64,000 nucleotides of DNA from assembly GCF_001701025.1 (NCBI RefSeq), contig NZ_CP016793.1, forward strand, positions 6,324,001 to 6,388,000. The letters run 5' to 3'. Below are positions 1 through 8,745 of the stretch, one piece after another. Both the position numbers and the translations under genes were made by a program. Within the stretch, counting starts at the first letter, position 1. Each line of letters opens with the position of its first letter. Below the pieces are notes generated by a model, which saw only the letters and a list, made by a program, of their open reading frames with translations, ran no database searches and was not told the origin of the DNA. This DNA comes from Lentzea guizhouensis (GTDB taxonomy: Bacteria > Actinomycetota > Actinomycetes > Mycobacteriales > Pseudonocardiaceae).

Positions 1-831
1 AAGCAGGACGGCGACAACCAGTCCCAGGTCGACGCGGTCGAGAACCTGATCGGCGCCGGTGCCAAGGGCATCCTGCTCACGCCGAACGACTCGAAGGCGA
101 TCGTGCCGTCGGTCGACAAGGCCCGTCAGGCTGGTCTGCTGGTCATCGCCCTGGACACGCAGCTGGAGCCGGCGAACGCGGCCGACGCCACCTTCGCCAC
201 CGACAACTTCCAGGCGGGACTGCTCATCGGGCAGTGGGCCAAGGCGAAGTTCGCGGCGGAGAACAAGCAGGCCAAGATCGCGCTGCTGGACCTCAACCCG
301 AACCAGGTCTCCGTGGACGTCCAGCGCGACCAGGGTTTCCTGCAGGGTTTCGGCGTGGACGTGAAGGACAAGAACAAGATCGGTGACGAGAGCGACCCGC
401 GCATCGTGGGCCACGACGTCACCGACGGCGCTCCCGAGGGCGGCCGGACCGCCATGGAGAACCTGCTGCAGAAGGACCCCGGCGTCAACCTCGTCTACAC
501 GATCAACGAGCCCGCGGCGGCCGGTGCGTACGAGGCGTTGAAGGCGGCGGGCAAGGAGAAGGACGTCGTGATCGTCTCGGTCGACGGCGGCTGCCCCGGC
601 GTGAACAACGTCAAGGCGGGCATCATCGGCGCGACCTCGCAGCAGTACCCGTTGAAGATGGCGCAGCTGGGCGTCGAGGCGATCGCCAAGTTCGCGAAGG
701 ACGGCACCAAGCCGCAGAACACGGCCGGGAAGGACTTCGTGGACACCGGCGTCACCCTGGTCACCGACCAGCCCGCTGCCGGCGTGGAGTCGAAGGACGC
801 CGCCTGGGGCCTTGAGAACTGCTGGGGCTGA
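1..831 (+). CDS. frcB: Fructose-type sugar ABC transporter substrate-binding protein (5' end outside window)
   Basis: The gene runs in from the left edge, so signal peptide and lipobox cannot be seen; 276 codons plus stop are present. It is a type-1 periplasmic sugar-binding protein (ribose/fructose class): the visible part has the [15 protein letters not shown] segment, the hinge region [18 protein letters not shown] and the C-terminal [16 protein letters not shown]. The [11 protein letters not shown] hinge is what I expect of FrcB-like fructose binders. It captures sugar outside the membrane and delivers it to the permease encoded 2 bases downstream. The permease, a single-domain ATPase, two GH32 fructanases and a sugar kinase follow on the same strand, which makes fructose or a short fructan the likely substrate. 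The family is clear; the exact sugar is inferred. Confidence 0.9.
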   Translation, partial: KQDGDNQSQVDAVENLIGAGAKGILLTPNDSKAIVPSVDKARQAGLLVIALDTQLEPANAADATFATDNFQAGLLIGQWAKAKFAAENKQAKIALLDLNPNQVSVDVQRDQGFLQGFGVDVKDKNKIGDESDPRIVGHDVTDGAPEGGRTAMENLLQKDPGVNLVYTINEPAAAGAYEALKAAGKEKDVVIVSVDGGCPGVNNVKAGIIGATSQQYPLKMAQLGVEAIAKFAKDGTKPQNTAGKDFVDTGVTLVTDQPAAGVESKDAAWGLENCWG

Positions 832-833
832 GC

Positions 834-1868
834 ATGTCGACAACGTTGTCCAAGAGCCACTCGCCGAGCGGCAACCCGCTCGGCGAGGCCAAGCGCTCAC
901 CGCTGGTCCGGTTGCAGCACCTGCTGCACGCCCAGGCGACCATCGGGCCGGCCGTGGTGCTGCTGGTGTCGGTCGTGGTGTTCGCCCTGCTGTCCGAACG
1001 GTTCCTCACGCCGGGCAACATCTCCCTGATCCTGCAACAGGTCGCGGTCGTGGGCACGCTCGCGGTCGGCCAGACCATCGTCATCCTCACCGCGGGCATC
1101 GACCTGTCCTGCGGCGCGATCATGGTGCTCACCTCGATCGTGATGGCCAAGGTCGCCGCCGACACCGGTCTGCCCGGCCTTCCCGCGCTGTTGCTGGGTT
1201 TCCTGGTCGGCACGCTGTGCGGGTTGCTCAACGGCCTGCTGGTCACGCGGCTCAAGCTGCCGCCGTTCATCGTCACCCTGGGCACGCTCAACGTGTTCTT
1301 CGCGCTGAACCTCTGGTACTCCGCCAGCGCGACGATCCGCGGCACCGACATGCCGTCGCTGCTGCTGTGGACCGGCCAGACGATCAACCTCGGCGGCACC
1401 CGCATCACCTACGGCTCGATCATGATGGTCGTGCTCGTCGCGGCCATGGCGTTCGCGCTGAAGAACACCGCCTGGGGCCGGCACGTCTACGCGACCGGTG
1501 ACGACGCGGAGGCGTCCCGGCTGTCCGGCATCCGCACCGGCCGGGTGCTGCTCAGCGTGTACGCGACGGCGGGCGCGGTGTACGCGTTCAGCGCGTGGGT
1601 CCTCATCGGACGGATCGCGTCGGCCAGCCCGCAGGCCGGGCAGCTGGACAACCTCGACTCGATCACCGCCGTGGTGATCGGCGGAACGTCGCTGTTCGGC
1701 GGGCGGGGCGCGATCGTCGGCTCGCTGATCGGGGCGTTGATCGTCGGTGTGTTCCGCAACGGTCTCGCGCTGGCCGGCGTGGACGTGCTGTGGCAGACCA
1801 TGGCCGTCGGTGTGCTCATCATCGTCGCGGTCTCGCTGGACCAGTGGATCAGGAAGGTGAAGGCATGA
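834..1868 (+). CDS. frcC: Sugar ABC transporter permease, FrcC/RbsC family
   Basis: A 344-residue inner-membrane permease of the ribose/fructose class, close to the family's usual length. After a polar N-terminus of about 45 residues there are around ten hydrophobic segments. The typical patch VGQTIVILTAGIDLS lies near residues 77-91, and the ATPase-contact region is followed by AVVIGGTSLFGGRGAIVGSLIGALI near residues 278-302. The start ATG lies 2 bases after the binding-protein stop and the gene overlaps the ATPase gene by 4 bases (ATGA), so the three are almost certainly translated together. It should form the homodimeric channel of the importer. No defects were seen. The specificity for fructose rests on the neighbours. 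Confidence 0.92.
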   Translation: MSTTLSKSHSPSGNPLGEAKRSPLVRLQHLLHAQATIGPAVVLLVSVVVFALLSERFLTPGNISLILQQVAVVGTLAVGQTIVILTAGIDLSCGAIMVLTSIVMAKVAADTGLPGLPALLLGFLVGTLCGLLNGLLVTRLKLPPFIVTLGTLNVFFALNLWYSASATIRGTDMPSLLLWTGQTINLGGTRITYGSIMMVVLVAAMAFALKNTAWGRHVYATGDDAEASRLSGIRTGRVLLSVYATAGAVYAFSAWVLIGRIASASPQAGQLDNLDSITAVVIGGTSLFGGRGAIVGSLIGALIVGVFRNGLALAGVDVLWQTMAVGVLIIVAVSLDQWIRKVKA

Positions 1869-2647
1869 CCACGCCAGTGCTGCAGGCCCGCGGTCTGGTC
1901 AAGCGCTACGGGAAGGTCACCGCGCTGGCCGGTGCGGACCTCGAGCTCCTGCCCGGCGAGATCCTCGCCGTCATCGGCGACAACGGTGCCGGCAAGTCGT
2001 CGCTGATCAAGGCGCTGTCCGGGGCGGTCGTGCCGGACGAGGGCGAGATCCTGGTGGACGGCAGGCCGGTGTCGTTCGGCTCACCGATCGACGCGCGGAA
2101 GGCCGGGATCGAGACGGTGCACCAGTCGCTGGCGGTCTCGCCGTCGCTCGACATCGCGGCGAACCTGTTCCTGGGTCGCGAACGGCGCCGGCCCGGTGTG
2201 CTCGGCTCGGTGTTCCGGATGCTCGACCGCAACGGCATGCGCGAGGAGGCTCGCCGGCAGCTCGACAGCTTGGGCATCATGACCATCCAGAACCCAGGCC
2301 AGGCCGTGGAGACGCTGTCCGGTGGTCAGCGGCAGGCCGTCGCCGTGGCCAGGGCCGCCGCGTTCGGCAGCCGCGTGGTCATCATGGACGAACCCACCGC
2401 CGCCCTGGGCGTTCGCGAGTCCCGCGCGGTGCTCGACCTCGTCCTGCAGGTCCGCGACCGCGGCCTGCCGGTCATCCTGATCAGCCACAACATGCCGCAC
2501 GTCTTCGAGGTCGCCGACCGCATCCACATCCAGCGCCTCGGCAGGCGCAAGGCCGTCGTCGACCCGAGGTCCATCTCGATGTCCGACGCGGTGGCGATCA
2601 TGACCGGCGCGATGGAGCCGCCCGACGCCCCGGGGGAGGTGTCATGA
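1865..2647 (+). CDS. frcA: Sugar ABC transporter ATP-binding protein, FrcA-like
   Basis: A 260-residue ATPase with one nucleotide-binding domain, unlike the roughly 500-residue double-domain RbsA/XylG type; FrcA-type proteins are of this short form. Walker A is GDNGAGKSS near residues 38-46, the signature motif is LSGGQRQAV, Walker B is VVIMDEPTAALG and the switch His is in LISHNM. The C-terminal IQRLGRRKAVVDP segment also fits FrcA. The reading frame is open further upstream, but the ATG at 1865 has an AGGAAGG ribosome site and overlaps the permease stop by 4 bases. It powers sugar uptake by ATP hydrolysis as a dimer beneath the permease. Its own stop overlaps the ATG of the next gene, a fructanase. 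Confidence 0.93.
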   Translation: MTTPVLQARGLVKRYGKVTALAGADLELLPGEILAVIGDNGAGKSSLIKALSGAVVPDEGEILVDGRPVSFGSPIDARKAGIETVHQSLAVSPSLDIAANLFLGRERRRPGVLGSVFRMLDRNGMREEARRQLDSLGIMTIQNPGQAVETLSGGQRQAVAVARAAAFGSRVVIMDEPTAALGVRESRAVLDLVLQVRDRGLPVILISHNMPHVFEVADRIHIQRLGRRKAVVDPRSISMSDAVAIMTGAMEPPDAPGEVS

Positions 2648-5133
2648 GACGTCGCCTCGTCAGCCTGCTGACCGCCGCCGTCCTGATCGGGGCGGTGCCG
2701 GTCGCCCAGGCCGAGCCGTCATTCACCGAGCCCCACCGGCCGCAGTTCCACTACACGCCCGCGAAGAACTGGATGAACGACCCCAACGGGCTCGTCTACC
2801 ACAAGGGCGAGTACCACCTCTTCTACCAGTACAACCCGGAGGGCAACACCTGGGGCAACATGTCCTGGGGCCATGCGGTCAGCACTGACCTCGTGCACTG
2901 GCGCGAACTCCCGCTCGCCTTGCCGCACGACGACAACGAGATGGTGTTCTCCGGCAGCGCCGTTGTCGACCACGGCAACACGACCGGCTTCGGCACGCCG
3001 CGGAACCCGGCCATGGTCGCGATCTACACCACCCACGCGAAGGCGAACGGGCGGCAGGCGCAGTCGTTGGCCTACAGCACCGACAACGGCCGGACGTGGA
3101 CGAAGTACGCGGGCAACCCGGTGCTCGACATCGGCTCGACCGAGTTCCGCGACCCCAAGGTCCAGTGGCAGGCCGGGCGCTGGTTGATGACGGTCGCACT
3201 GTCCACAGAGCACAAAGTCCGCTTCTACTCCTCACCCGACCTCAAGAACTGGACGCACCTCAGCGATTTCGGCCCGCAGAACGCGGTCGGTGGCGTGTGG
3301 GAGTGCCCGGACCTGTTCCCGCTGCGCGTCGACGGCGATCCTCGCAGGACGAAGTGGGTTCTCGTCGTCAGCCTCAACCCCGGTGGCATCGCGGGTGGGT
3401 CGGCGACGCAGTACTTCGTCGGCGACTTCGACGGCACCCGCTTCACCCCGGACGACGACGGCAGCTACACCCCGCCCAAGGGCTTGGTGGTCCAGGACTT
3501 CGAGTCGTCCTACGGGAACTGGACCACCACCGGCAACGCCTTCGGCACCGCACCGGCCACCGGCGCACTGCCGGGACAGCTGCCCGTCAGCGGTGTGGAG
3601 GGAACCGGGTACGCCAACAGCTTCCACGGCGGCGACGGCTCGACCGGCACCCTGACGTCACCGCCGTTCACGGTGGACAAGGCCTACCTCAACTTCAAGA
3701 TCGGTGGCGGCAGGCACCTCCGCGACCCGAACGCATCGACGGACGACGCGCCCCCGTCCGGTCAGGTCCTCGCAGACTTCGAAGGCGGGTCCTACGGAAC
3801 GTGGACCGCCACCGGTGAGGCCTTCGGCGCCGCCCCGGCGACCGGCACGCTGCCGGGCCAGCTGCCGGTGTCGGGGTGGCAGGGGAGCGGTCTGGTCAAC
3901 ACCTTCCTCAACGGCGACGCCACGACCGGCACGCTCACCTCGCCCGAGTTCACCCTTTCCGCGCCCTACCTGAACTTCCTCGTCGGCGGCGGCAACCACC
4001 CGGACAGCACCGCCGTGCGGCTGGTCGTGGACGGGCAGGTCGTGCGCACCGCCACCGGCAGAAACTCCGAAGCGCTGGACTGGGCGTCGTGGGACGTGCG
4101 CGATCTCGCCGGGAAGAAAGCTCGCCTGGAGGTGGTGGACGACAACACCGGCGGCTGGGGGCACGTCCTCCTCGACCACGTGGTCCTGGCCCAGGCGCCC
4201 GCCAAGCCGCGTTCCACCGAGACGACGGTCAACCTCCTGGTCGACGGGAAGGTGGTGCGCAGTGCCACCGGGTCGGACAGCGAGACGCTCGACTGGGCGT
4301 CGTTCGACCTGCGGGAGCACCGCGGCGAGCAAGCGCGGATCTCGCTCGTGGACAGGAACACGGGCAGCTGGGGCCACGTCCTCGCCGACCGGTTCACCCT
4401 CGCCGACGCGCCCGCCAGGTCCACGGTGGAACGAGCGGACTGGGTGGACTTCGGCAAGGACTTCTACGCCGCGGTGTCCTGGGAGAACGCTCCTGACGGC
4501 AAGCGGTACGCCATCGGCTGGATGAACAACTGGCAGTACGCCGGGAACACCCCGACCTCGCCGTGGCGCAGCGCGCAGAGCGTGGTCAGGCAGCTGGGAC
4601 TGCGCACCACCGGCGGTGAGGTCGAGCTCGTCCAGGAACCGGTGCGTGCTCTCGACCGCCTCCACCAGGGCCCACCGGTCTTCGTGCACGGCAGCACCGT
4701 CCGGGAGGGCTCGCGCTCACTGGGCAAGCGCGCGGAAGGACAGGCCCTCGACATCGAGGCGACGTTCTCCGTGCGCGACGCCGACCGCTTCGGCCTGAAG
4801 GTGCACAGCGGCCCCGGGCAGGAGACGGTGATCGGCTACGACGCCACCCGCCGCGAGCTGTACGTGGACCGCACGAGGTCCGGACACGTCGACTTCAGCC
4901 CTGACTTCCCGGCCGTGCAACGCGCGCCGCTCACCGCCGTGAACGGGAAGGTGACGGTCCGCGTGCTGGTGGACCGCTCCTCGGTGGAGGTCTTCGGCGG
5001 CAAGGGCCGAGCGGTGATCACCAGCCTGGTCTTCCCCGATGCGGCCGGTGACGAGGTGGAGGTCTTCTCCGAGGGCGGCAGCGCCCGGATCGACCGCCTC
5101 ACCCTGTGGCACATGGGTTCCTCCCGACGCTGA
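2644..5133 (+). CDS. Secreted GH32 fructanase (levanase/exo-inulinase type) with two nested beta-sandwich insertions
   Basis: An 829-residue exported enzyme; residues 1-23 form a signal peptide ending AQA. GH32 active-site motifs are intact: nucleophile motif WMNDPNGL near 43, FRDPK near 168 and acid/base motif WECPDLF near 219. The catalytic fold is then interrupted at about residue 283 and resumes near 594 (VDFGKDFYAAVSWEN). The insert holds two copies of one module, but copy B (about 373-519) sits inside copy A, whose first half is about 284-360 and second half about 524-592. The GH32 C-terminal beta-sandwich follows. It should release fructose from levan or inulin outside the cell. The start overlaps the ATPase stop (ATGA) with a GGGGGAGGTG ribosome site, so it is coupled to the importer operon. 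Confidence 0.92.
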   Translation: MRRRLVSLLTAAVLIGAVPVAQAEPSFTEPHRPQFHYTPAKNWMNDPNGLVYHKGEYHLFYQYNPEGNTWGNMSWGHAVSTDLVHWRELPLALPHDDNEMVFSGSAVVDHGNTTGFGTPRNPAMVAIYTTHAKANGRQAQSLAYSTDNGRTWTKYAGNPVLDIGSTEFRDPKVQWQAGRWLMTVALSTEHKVRFYSSPDLKNWTHLSDFGPQNAVGGVWECPDLFPLRVDGDPRRTKWVLVVSLNPGGIAGGSATQYFVGDFDGTRFTPDDDGSYTPPKGLVVQDFESSYGNWTTTGNAFGTAPATGALPGQLPVSGVEGTGYANSFHGGDGSTGTLTSPPFTVDKAYLNFKIGGGRHLRDPNASTDDAPPSGQVLADFEGGSYGTWTATGEAFGAAPATGTLPGQLPVSGWQGSGLVNTFLNGDATTGTLTSPEFTLSAPYLNFLVGGGNHPDSTAVRLVVDGQVVRTATGRNSEALDWASWDVRDLAGKKARLEVVDDNTGGWGHVLLDHVVLAQAPAKPRSTETTVNLLVDGKVVRSATGSDSETLDWASFDLREHRGEQARISLVDRNTGSWGHVLADRFTLADAPARSTVERADWVDFGKDFYAAVSWENAPDGKRYAIGWMNNWQYAGNTPTSPWRSAQSVVRQLGLRTTGGEVELVQEPVRALDRLHQGPPVFVHGSTVREGSRSLGKRAEGQALDIEATFSVRDADRFGLKVHSGPGQETVIGYDATRRELYVDRTRSGHVDFSPDFPAVQRAPLTAVNGKVTVRVLVDRSSVEVFGGKGRAVITSLVFPDAAGDEVEVFSEGGSARIDRLTLWHMGSSRR

Positions 5134-5140
5134 CCACCCG

Positions 5141-5166
5141 CGGTGGCGGGGCCTGCTCCGCCACCG
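5141..5166 (+). terminator. Stem-loop between fructanase and sugar-kinase genes
   Basis: A perfect 9-bp stem (CGGTGGCGG at 5141-5149 with CCGCCACCG at 5158-5166) closes an 8-base loop 8 bases after the fructanase stop. No T-run follows and the kinase gene starts 22 bases later, so it may trim or stabilise the transcript or weaken readthrough rather than end transcription. Confidence 0.45.
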
Positions 5167-5188
5167 CCTCTCCCACGAGGAAAACCTC

Positions 5189-6133
5189 ATGATCATCGTT
5201 GGTGGCGAGGCGCTCGTCGACCTCGTGCCCGACCGTGTCGGCGGCTACCGGCCCCTGCCGGGAGGAAGCCCGGCGAACACCGCCGCCGGCATCGGCCGGC
5301 TCGGCACGCAGACCGCACTGCTGGCGCGCCTGGCCGACGACCGCCTGGGAGCGCTCCTCCGCACCCACCTGGAGATGTCCAACGTCGACCTCGGCCACTG
5401 CGCCCGGTCGGCCGCGCCGACCACGCTGGCCGTGGTGGACGTCGGCCTGGACGGGGCGGCCGACTACTCGTTCTACATCGACGGGTGCGCCGACGGCGGC
5501 TGGCAGGTGACGGACCTGCCCGCTGTTCTCCCGCCGGACGCGGCACTGCACGTGGGCGGTTCGTTCGCCCTCGTCGTCGAACCGATGGCCGCGGCGTTCG
5601 AGACCCTGCTCTCCCGTGAGCACCCGCACCGCGTCATCACCCTCGACCCGAACATCCGCCCGATGCTCATCGGCGACGACGCCACCGTGCGCGCCCGGTT
5701 CCTGCGGTGGCTCGGCATGGCCGACGTCGTCAAGGTCAGCACCGACGACCTGCGGTGGATCGCCCCCGGCCGCCCGCTTGCCGCAGTCGTGTCCGAATGG
5801 CACGAGCGGGGGCCCGCTCTCGTCATCGTCACCCGAGGGGCGGAAGGCGTGTACGCCTCCGGCCCGTCCGGCGTCGTCGAGCTGCCCGGCCTCACCGTCG
5901 ACATCACCGACACCGTCGGCGCGGGAGACGCGTTCATGGCCGGTTTCCTGGCCGCGCTGGACCGCAACGACCTGCTCACCCGGACCAACCTGCACACCCT
6001 GACCCGCACCGAGCTCGTCGACACCCTCGCCTACGCCCAGCGCGTCGCGGCCATCACCTGCACCCGCGCCGGTGCCGACTCCCCGTGGTTCGACGAGCTC
6101 CTCACCACCGAGGTCCGCTCCGAAATCTGCTGA
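5189..6133 (+). CDS. PfkB-family sugar kinase, probable fructokinase
   Basis: A 314-residue cytoplasmic kinase of the ribokinase/PfkB family. The N-terminal strand MIIVGGEALVDLVPD, the sugar-binding GGSPANTAAGIGRLG near residues 26-40 and the anion-hole/catalytic motif DTVGAGDAFMAGF near 240-252 (base Asp within GAGD) are all present, and the length fits the family. The frame is open to 5039, but the ATG at 5189 starts the typical first beta strand and has a GAGG site 8 bases upstream. It sits between two secreted fructanases and behind a fructose-type importer, so it most likely phosphorylates imported fructose to fructose 6-phosphate. PfkB kinases cannot be assigned a substrate safely from sequence alone. 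Confidence 0.88.
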   Translation: MIIVGGEALVDLVPDRVGGYRPLPGGSPANTAAGIGRLGTQTALLARLADDRLGALLRTHLEMSNVDLGHCARSAAPTTLAVVDVGLDGAADYSFYIDGCADGGWQVTDLPAVLPPDAALHVGGSFALVVEPMAAAFETLLSREHPHRVITLDPNIRPMLIGDDATVRARFLRWLGMADVVKVSTDDLRWIAPGRPLAAVVSEWHERGPALVIVTRGAEGVYASGPSGVVELPGLTVDITDTVGAGDAFMAGFLAALDRNDLLTRTNLHTLTRTELVDTLAYAQRVAAITCTRAGADSPWFDELLTTEVRSEIC

Positions 6134-6177
6134 ACGCAAGCCAAGCCCCCTTCCCACAGATGTGAAGAGAGGCCAGC

Positions 6178-8073
6178 ATGCCCATTTCCACGCGCTCGCT
6201 CCGTCGTCGCGTCACGGCCTTGATCGCCACGGCGGTCTTGGCCATGACGGCGGTGATAGCCGCCCCGTCGGCACAAGCGGCGCCCTATCCGGAGTACCCC
6301 TACGACGCGACCGACTACAACGAGCCCTTCCGCGGCCAGTTCCACTTCAGCTCGCAGGGCGGCTGGATGAACGACGTGAACGCGCCGCTGTACCACAACG
6401 GCGTCTACCACCTGTTCTACCAGCACAACCCGCACAGCCTGGCGTGGGACACGATGCACTGGGGCCACGCGACCAGCACGGACCTCGTGCACTGGACCCA
6501 GAAACCGATCGCCCTGGAACCAGGCACGCACAACGCCACGCTCTTCTCCGGCGGCGGCTGGGTGGACACCGGCAACGTCACCGGCCTCAAGTCCGGCACC
6601 GACGCCCCGATCCTGTTGTTCACCAACACCAACGGCGTCTCCATCGCCTACAGCACCGACGGCGCCAAGACGTTCCGCATGTACAACGGCGGCGCCAAGG
6701 TGATCTCCACGCCGTACGAGTCGCGTGACCCCAAGGTGTTCTGGGACGCGGCCCGCAACCGCTGGGGCATGGTCTTCTGGGGCAACGAGGGCGGCAACAC
6801 CGCGAAGTTCTACAGCTCGACCGACCTGCTCAGCTGGACCTACCGCGGCGAGTTCCGCGCCGACTGGCTGTTCGAGTGCCCCGACCTCTACCAGCTCCCG
6901 GTCGACGGCAACACCGCGAACCCGAAGTGGGTGCTGCAGGACGCCGGCGGCGAGTACGTCATCGGCACCCTGAGCAGCGCCGGTGTCTTCGTGCCGGACG
7001 CCGGATGGTCCCGGCCGCAACGCATGGACGCGGGCCGCACCAGCTTCGACGGCACCGCCTACGCCGGCCTCACCTTCACCAACACGCCCACCAACAGGGT
7101 CGTGCAGATGTTCTGGCAGCCCGGCAACAAGGGTTCGACGTGGACCGGCAACGCGTCCTTCCCCGCCGAGCTCGCGCTCAAGACCTTCCCCGGCGAGGGC
7201 ATCCGCGTGACCCGCACCCCCGTCTCCGAGATCTCCACCCTCCGCCAGCCGGCGCAGACGTGGAGCAACCGGACGATCTCACCCGACATCGCCACCAACC
7301 CGTTCAACGGCATCAGCGCCGACACCTACGAGATCGAGGCGACCTATGACCTGACCGGGGCGACGGCGACGGACTTCGGCTTCGAACTGCACCGGCGCGC
7401 CGACGGCACCCGCGACGCGGCCATCGGCTACGACCGCGTCCGGCAGACCCTCGCCGACACCCCGATGCCACCGGTCGACAACCGGGTGAAGCTGCGCGTC
7501 CTGGTCGACCGCGGACAGCTGGAGACGTTCGGCAACGACGGCAAGGTCTCGGTGACCGACAACGTCAACTTCAACTCCTCCAGCGGCAGCCTCGGCATCC
7601 GCGCCTACGCCAACAACGGCACCGTCAGGACCGAGTCGTTGACGTTCCGCCGGTTGAGCAAGGCGTGGACGAACGCCCCCAGCGGTCCGGACCAGGGCGT
7701 CGGGATGATCAGGTGGAACGGCACCGGCAAGTGCGTCGACCGCGACGGCGCGGCCGCCATCGCCCAGATCTGGGACTGCCTGAACGGCGCGAACCAGCGG
7801 TGGACGTTCACCGCGGCCGGGAAGATCCGGGTCGGCGACGAGTGCCTCGACCAGCCGACCGAGGCGCCCGGCAACGGCGGGAAGGTCAAGACGTACCCGT
7901 GCTGGGGTGGTGACAACCAGCGGTGGATCCGCATCGGCGACGACCAGTACCAGAACGCCTGGTCGAAACGCTGCCTCGACCTCGCTGCCGGCGACATGAC
8001 CAACGGCAGGCAGCTGCAGGTGTGGGACTGCGTCGGTGGCCCGAACCAGAGGTGGAGCATTCCCGCGAGCTGA
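6178..8073 (+). CDS. Secreted GH32 beta-fructosidase with C-terminal ricin-type lectin domain
   Basis: A 631-residue exported enzyme. The N-terminus is a long positively charged signal peptide (cleavage likely after AQA near residue 34). GH32 motifs are WMNDVNAP near 63 (nucleophile Asp kept; the usual Pro-Asn-Gly part altered to Val-Asn-Ala), SRDPKV near 182 and FECPDL near 232. Residues from about 510 to the end form a beta-trefoil carbohydrate-binding domain (CBM13/RICIN) with repeated cysteines and NQRW motifs. It likely trims fructan while the lectin tail holds it to polymer or cell surface. It lies 44 bases after the kinase, behind a GAAGAGAGG ribosome site, in the same transcription direction. 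It is a distant paralogue of the gene at 2644, not a recent duplicate. Confidence 0.92.
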   Translation: MPISTRSLRRRVTALIATAVLAMTAVIAAPSAQAAPYPEYPYDATDYNEPFRGQFHFSSQGGWMNDVNAPLYHNGVYHLFYQHNPHSLAWDTMHWGHATSTDLVHWTQKPIALEPGTHNATLFSGGGWVDTGNVTGLKSGTDAPILLFTNTNGVSIAYSTDGAKTFRMYNGGAKVISTPYESRDPKVFWDAARNRWGMVFWGNEGGNTAKFYSSTDLLSWTYRGEFRADWLFECPDLYQLPVDGNTANPKWVLQDAGGEYVIGTLSSAGVFVPDAGWSRPQRMDAGRTSFDGTAYAGLTFTNTPTNRVVQMFWQPGNKGSTWTGNASFPAELALKTFPGEGIRVTRTPVSEISTLRQPAQTWSNRTISPDIATNPFNGISADTYEIEATYDLTGATATDFGFELHRRADGTRDAAIGYDRVRQTLADTPMPPVDNRVKLRVLVDRGQLETFGNDGKVSVTDNVNFNSSSGSLGIRAYANNGTVRTESLTFRRLSKAWTNAPSGPDQGVGMIRWNGTGKCVDRDGAAAIAQIWDCLNGANQRWTFTAAGKIRVGDECLDQPTEAPGNGGKVKTYPCWGGDNQRWIRIGDDQYQNAWSKRCLDLAAGDMTNGRQLQVWDCVGGPNQRWSIPAS

Positions 8074-8112
8074 TGCCGACCGCAGGGAGGAAGTGCGTTC
8101 GGCCGCCGGCGC

Positions 8113-8688
8113 TCACCGTTCCGCGGCGGGCCCCGCCACGAGGTGGTCCACGAGGTGGGCGAGCGCGGCGGGGTCACCGGCGATCTCCGGGAGCGCCGTG
8201 GGTGTGGCGCGCTTGAGCTGCATCCAGCCGACGTAGGCCGAGTACGCCGATATCGCCCGATACCGGGCCTGCGCCGCCGAGTGCCCGAGTTCGGCGTACA
8301 CCTCGGCGAGGAAGGCGACGCGGCGCTCGGTCACGCGTTGCAGCACCGGTGCGACCGCCGGATCGTCGGCGTGCGCCACGAGTGCGGGCTCCAGGCCGCT
8401 GGTCGGGTCTTCGACGATCGCGATGCGCAACAGCGTCCGCAGCCGCTGCGCGGGATCACCGATGGCCGTCACCTGCTCGATGACGGCGTCGGTGCCCTGC
8501 AGTTCCCACCACTCGAGCGCTTCGCGCAGCAAGGCGTTCCGGTCGGCGAAGTGCCAGTAGAAGCTGCCCCTGGTGACGCCGAGCCGGTGGGCGAGCGGCT
8601 CGACGGCCACGGCGCCGACTCCTCCTCCCGCCAGAGCGTCGAGCGCCGCGTGGAGCCAGTCCTGCTTGGAAAGTCGCTGCTTCGCCAC
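8113..8688 (-). CDS. TetR-family transcriptional regulator
   Basis: A 191-residue TetR-type repressor. The N-terminal helix-turn-helix covers about residues 8-55 (WLHAALDALAGGG, then RLGVTRGSFYWHFADRNALL); the ligand-binding C-terminal part has the long helices usual for the family. The frame stays open far upstream, so the start is a choice: GTG at 8688 gives VAKQRLSKQDW directly before the first helix. Two palindromes built on CCGTACA lie immediately upstream (8691-8731), so the gene probably represses itself and the divergent DUF3995 gene at 8746. The ligand cannot be predicted. Confidence 0.88.
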   Translation of the reverse strand: MAKQRLSKQDWLHAALDALAGGGVGAVAVEPLAHRLGVTRGSFYWHFADRNALLREALEWWELQGTDAVIEQVTAIGDPAQRLRTLLRIAIVEDPTSGLEPALVAHADDPAVAPVLQRVTERRVAFLAEVYAELGHSAAQARYRAISAYSAYVGWMQLKRATPTALPEIAGDPAALAHLVDHLVAGPAAER

Positions 8689-8690
8689 CT

Positions 8691-8731
8691 TCCGTACAGT
8701 ACTGTACGGACAACCGTACAGGGGTGTACGG
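8691..8731. promoter_or_regulatory. Double palindromic operator between TetR and DUF3995 genes
   Basis: Site 1 (8691-8710) is a perfect 20-bp palindrome, TCCGTACAGT followed by its complement. Site 2 (8714-8731) is CCGTACA-GGGG-TGTACGG. The two share the CCGTACA half-site with a 3-base gap and fill almost the whole space between the divergent starts, which fits cooperative binding by the adjacent TetR regulator. Confidence 0.75.
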
Positions 8732-8745
8732 AAGGGGAGGCTGTG

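Noticed and set aside
839-850. GACAACGTTGTC palindrome at the permease start
   Set aside because: It lies within coding sequence 2 bases after the binding-protein gene in a tight operon; a regulatory role there is unlikely and 12-bp GC-balanced palindromes occur by chance.
7705-8073. Ricin-type domain as a sign of a plant-like toxin
   Set aside because: It is a common beta-trefoil carbohydrate-binding tail of actinomycete secreted glycosidases, here fused to an active GH32 domain.
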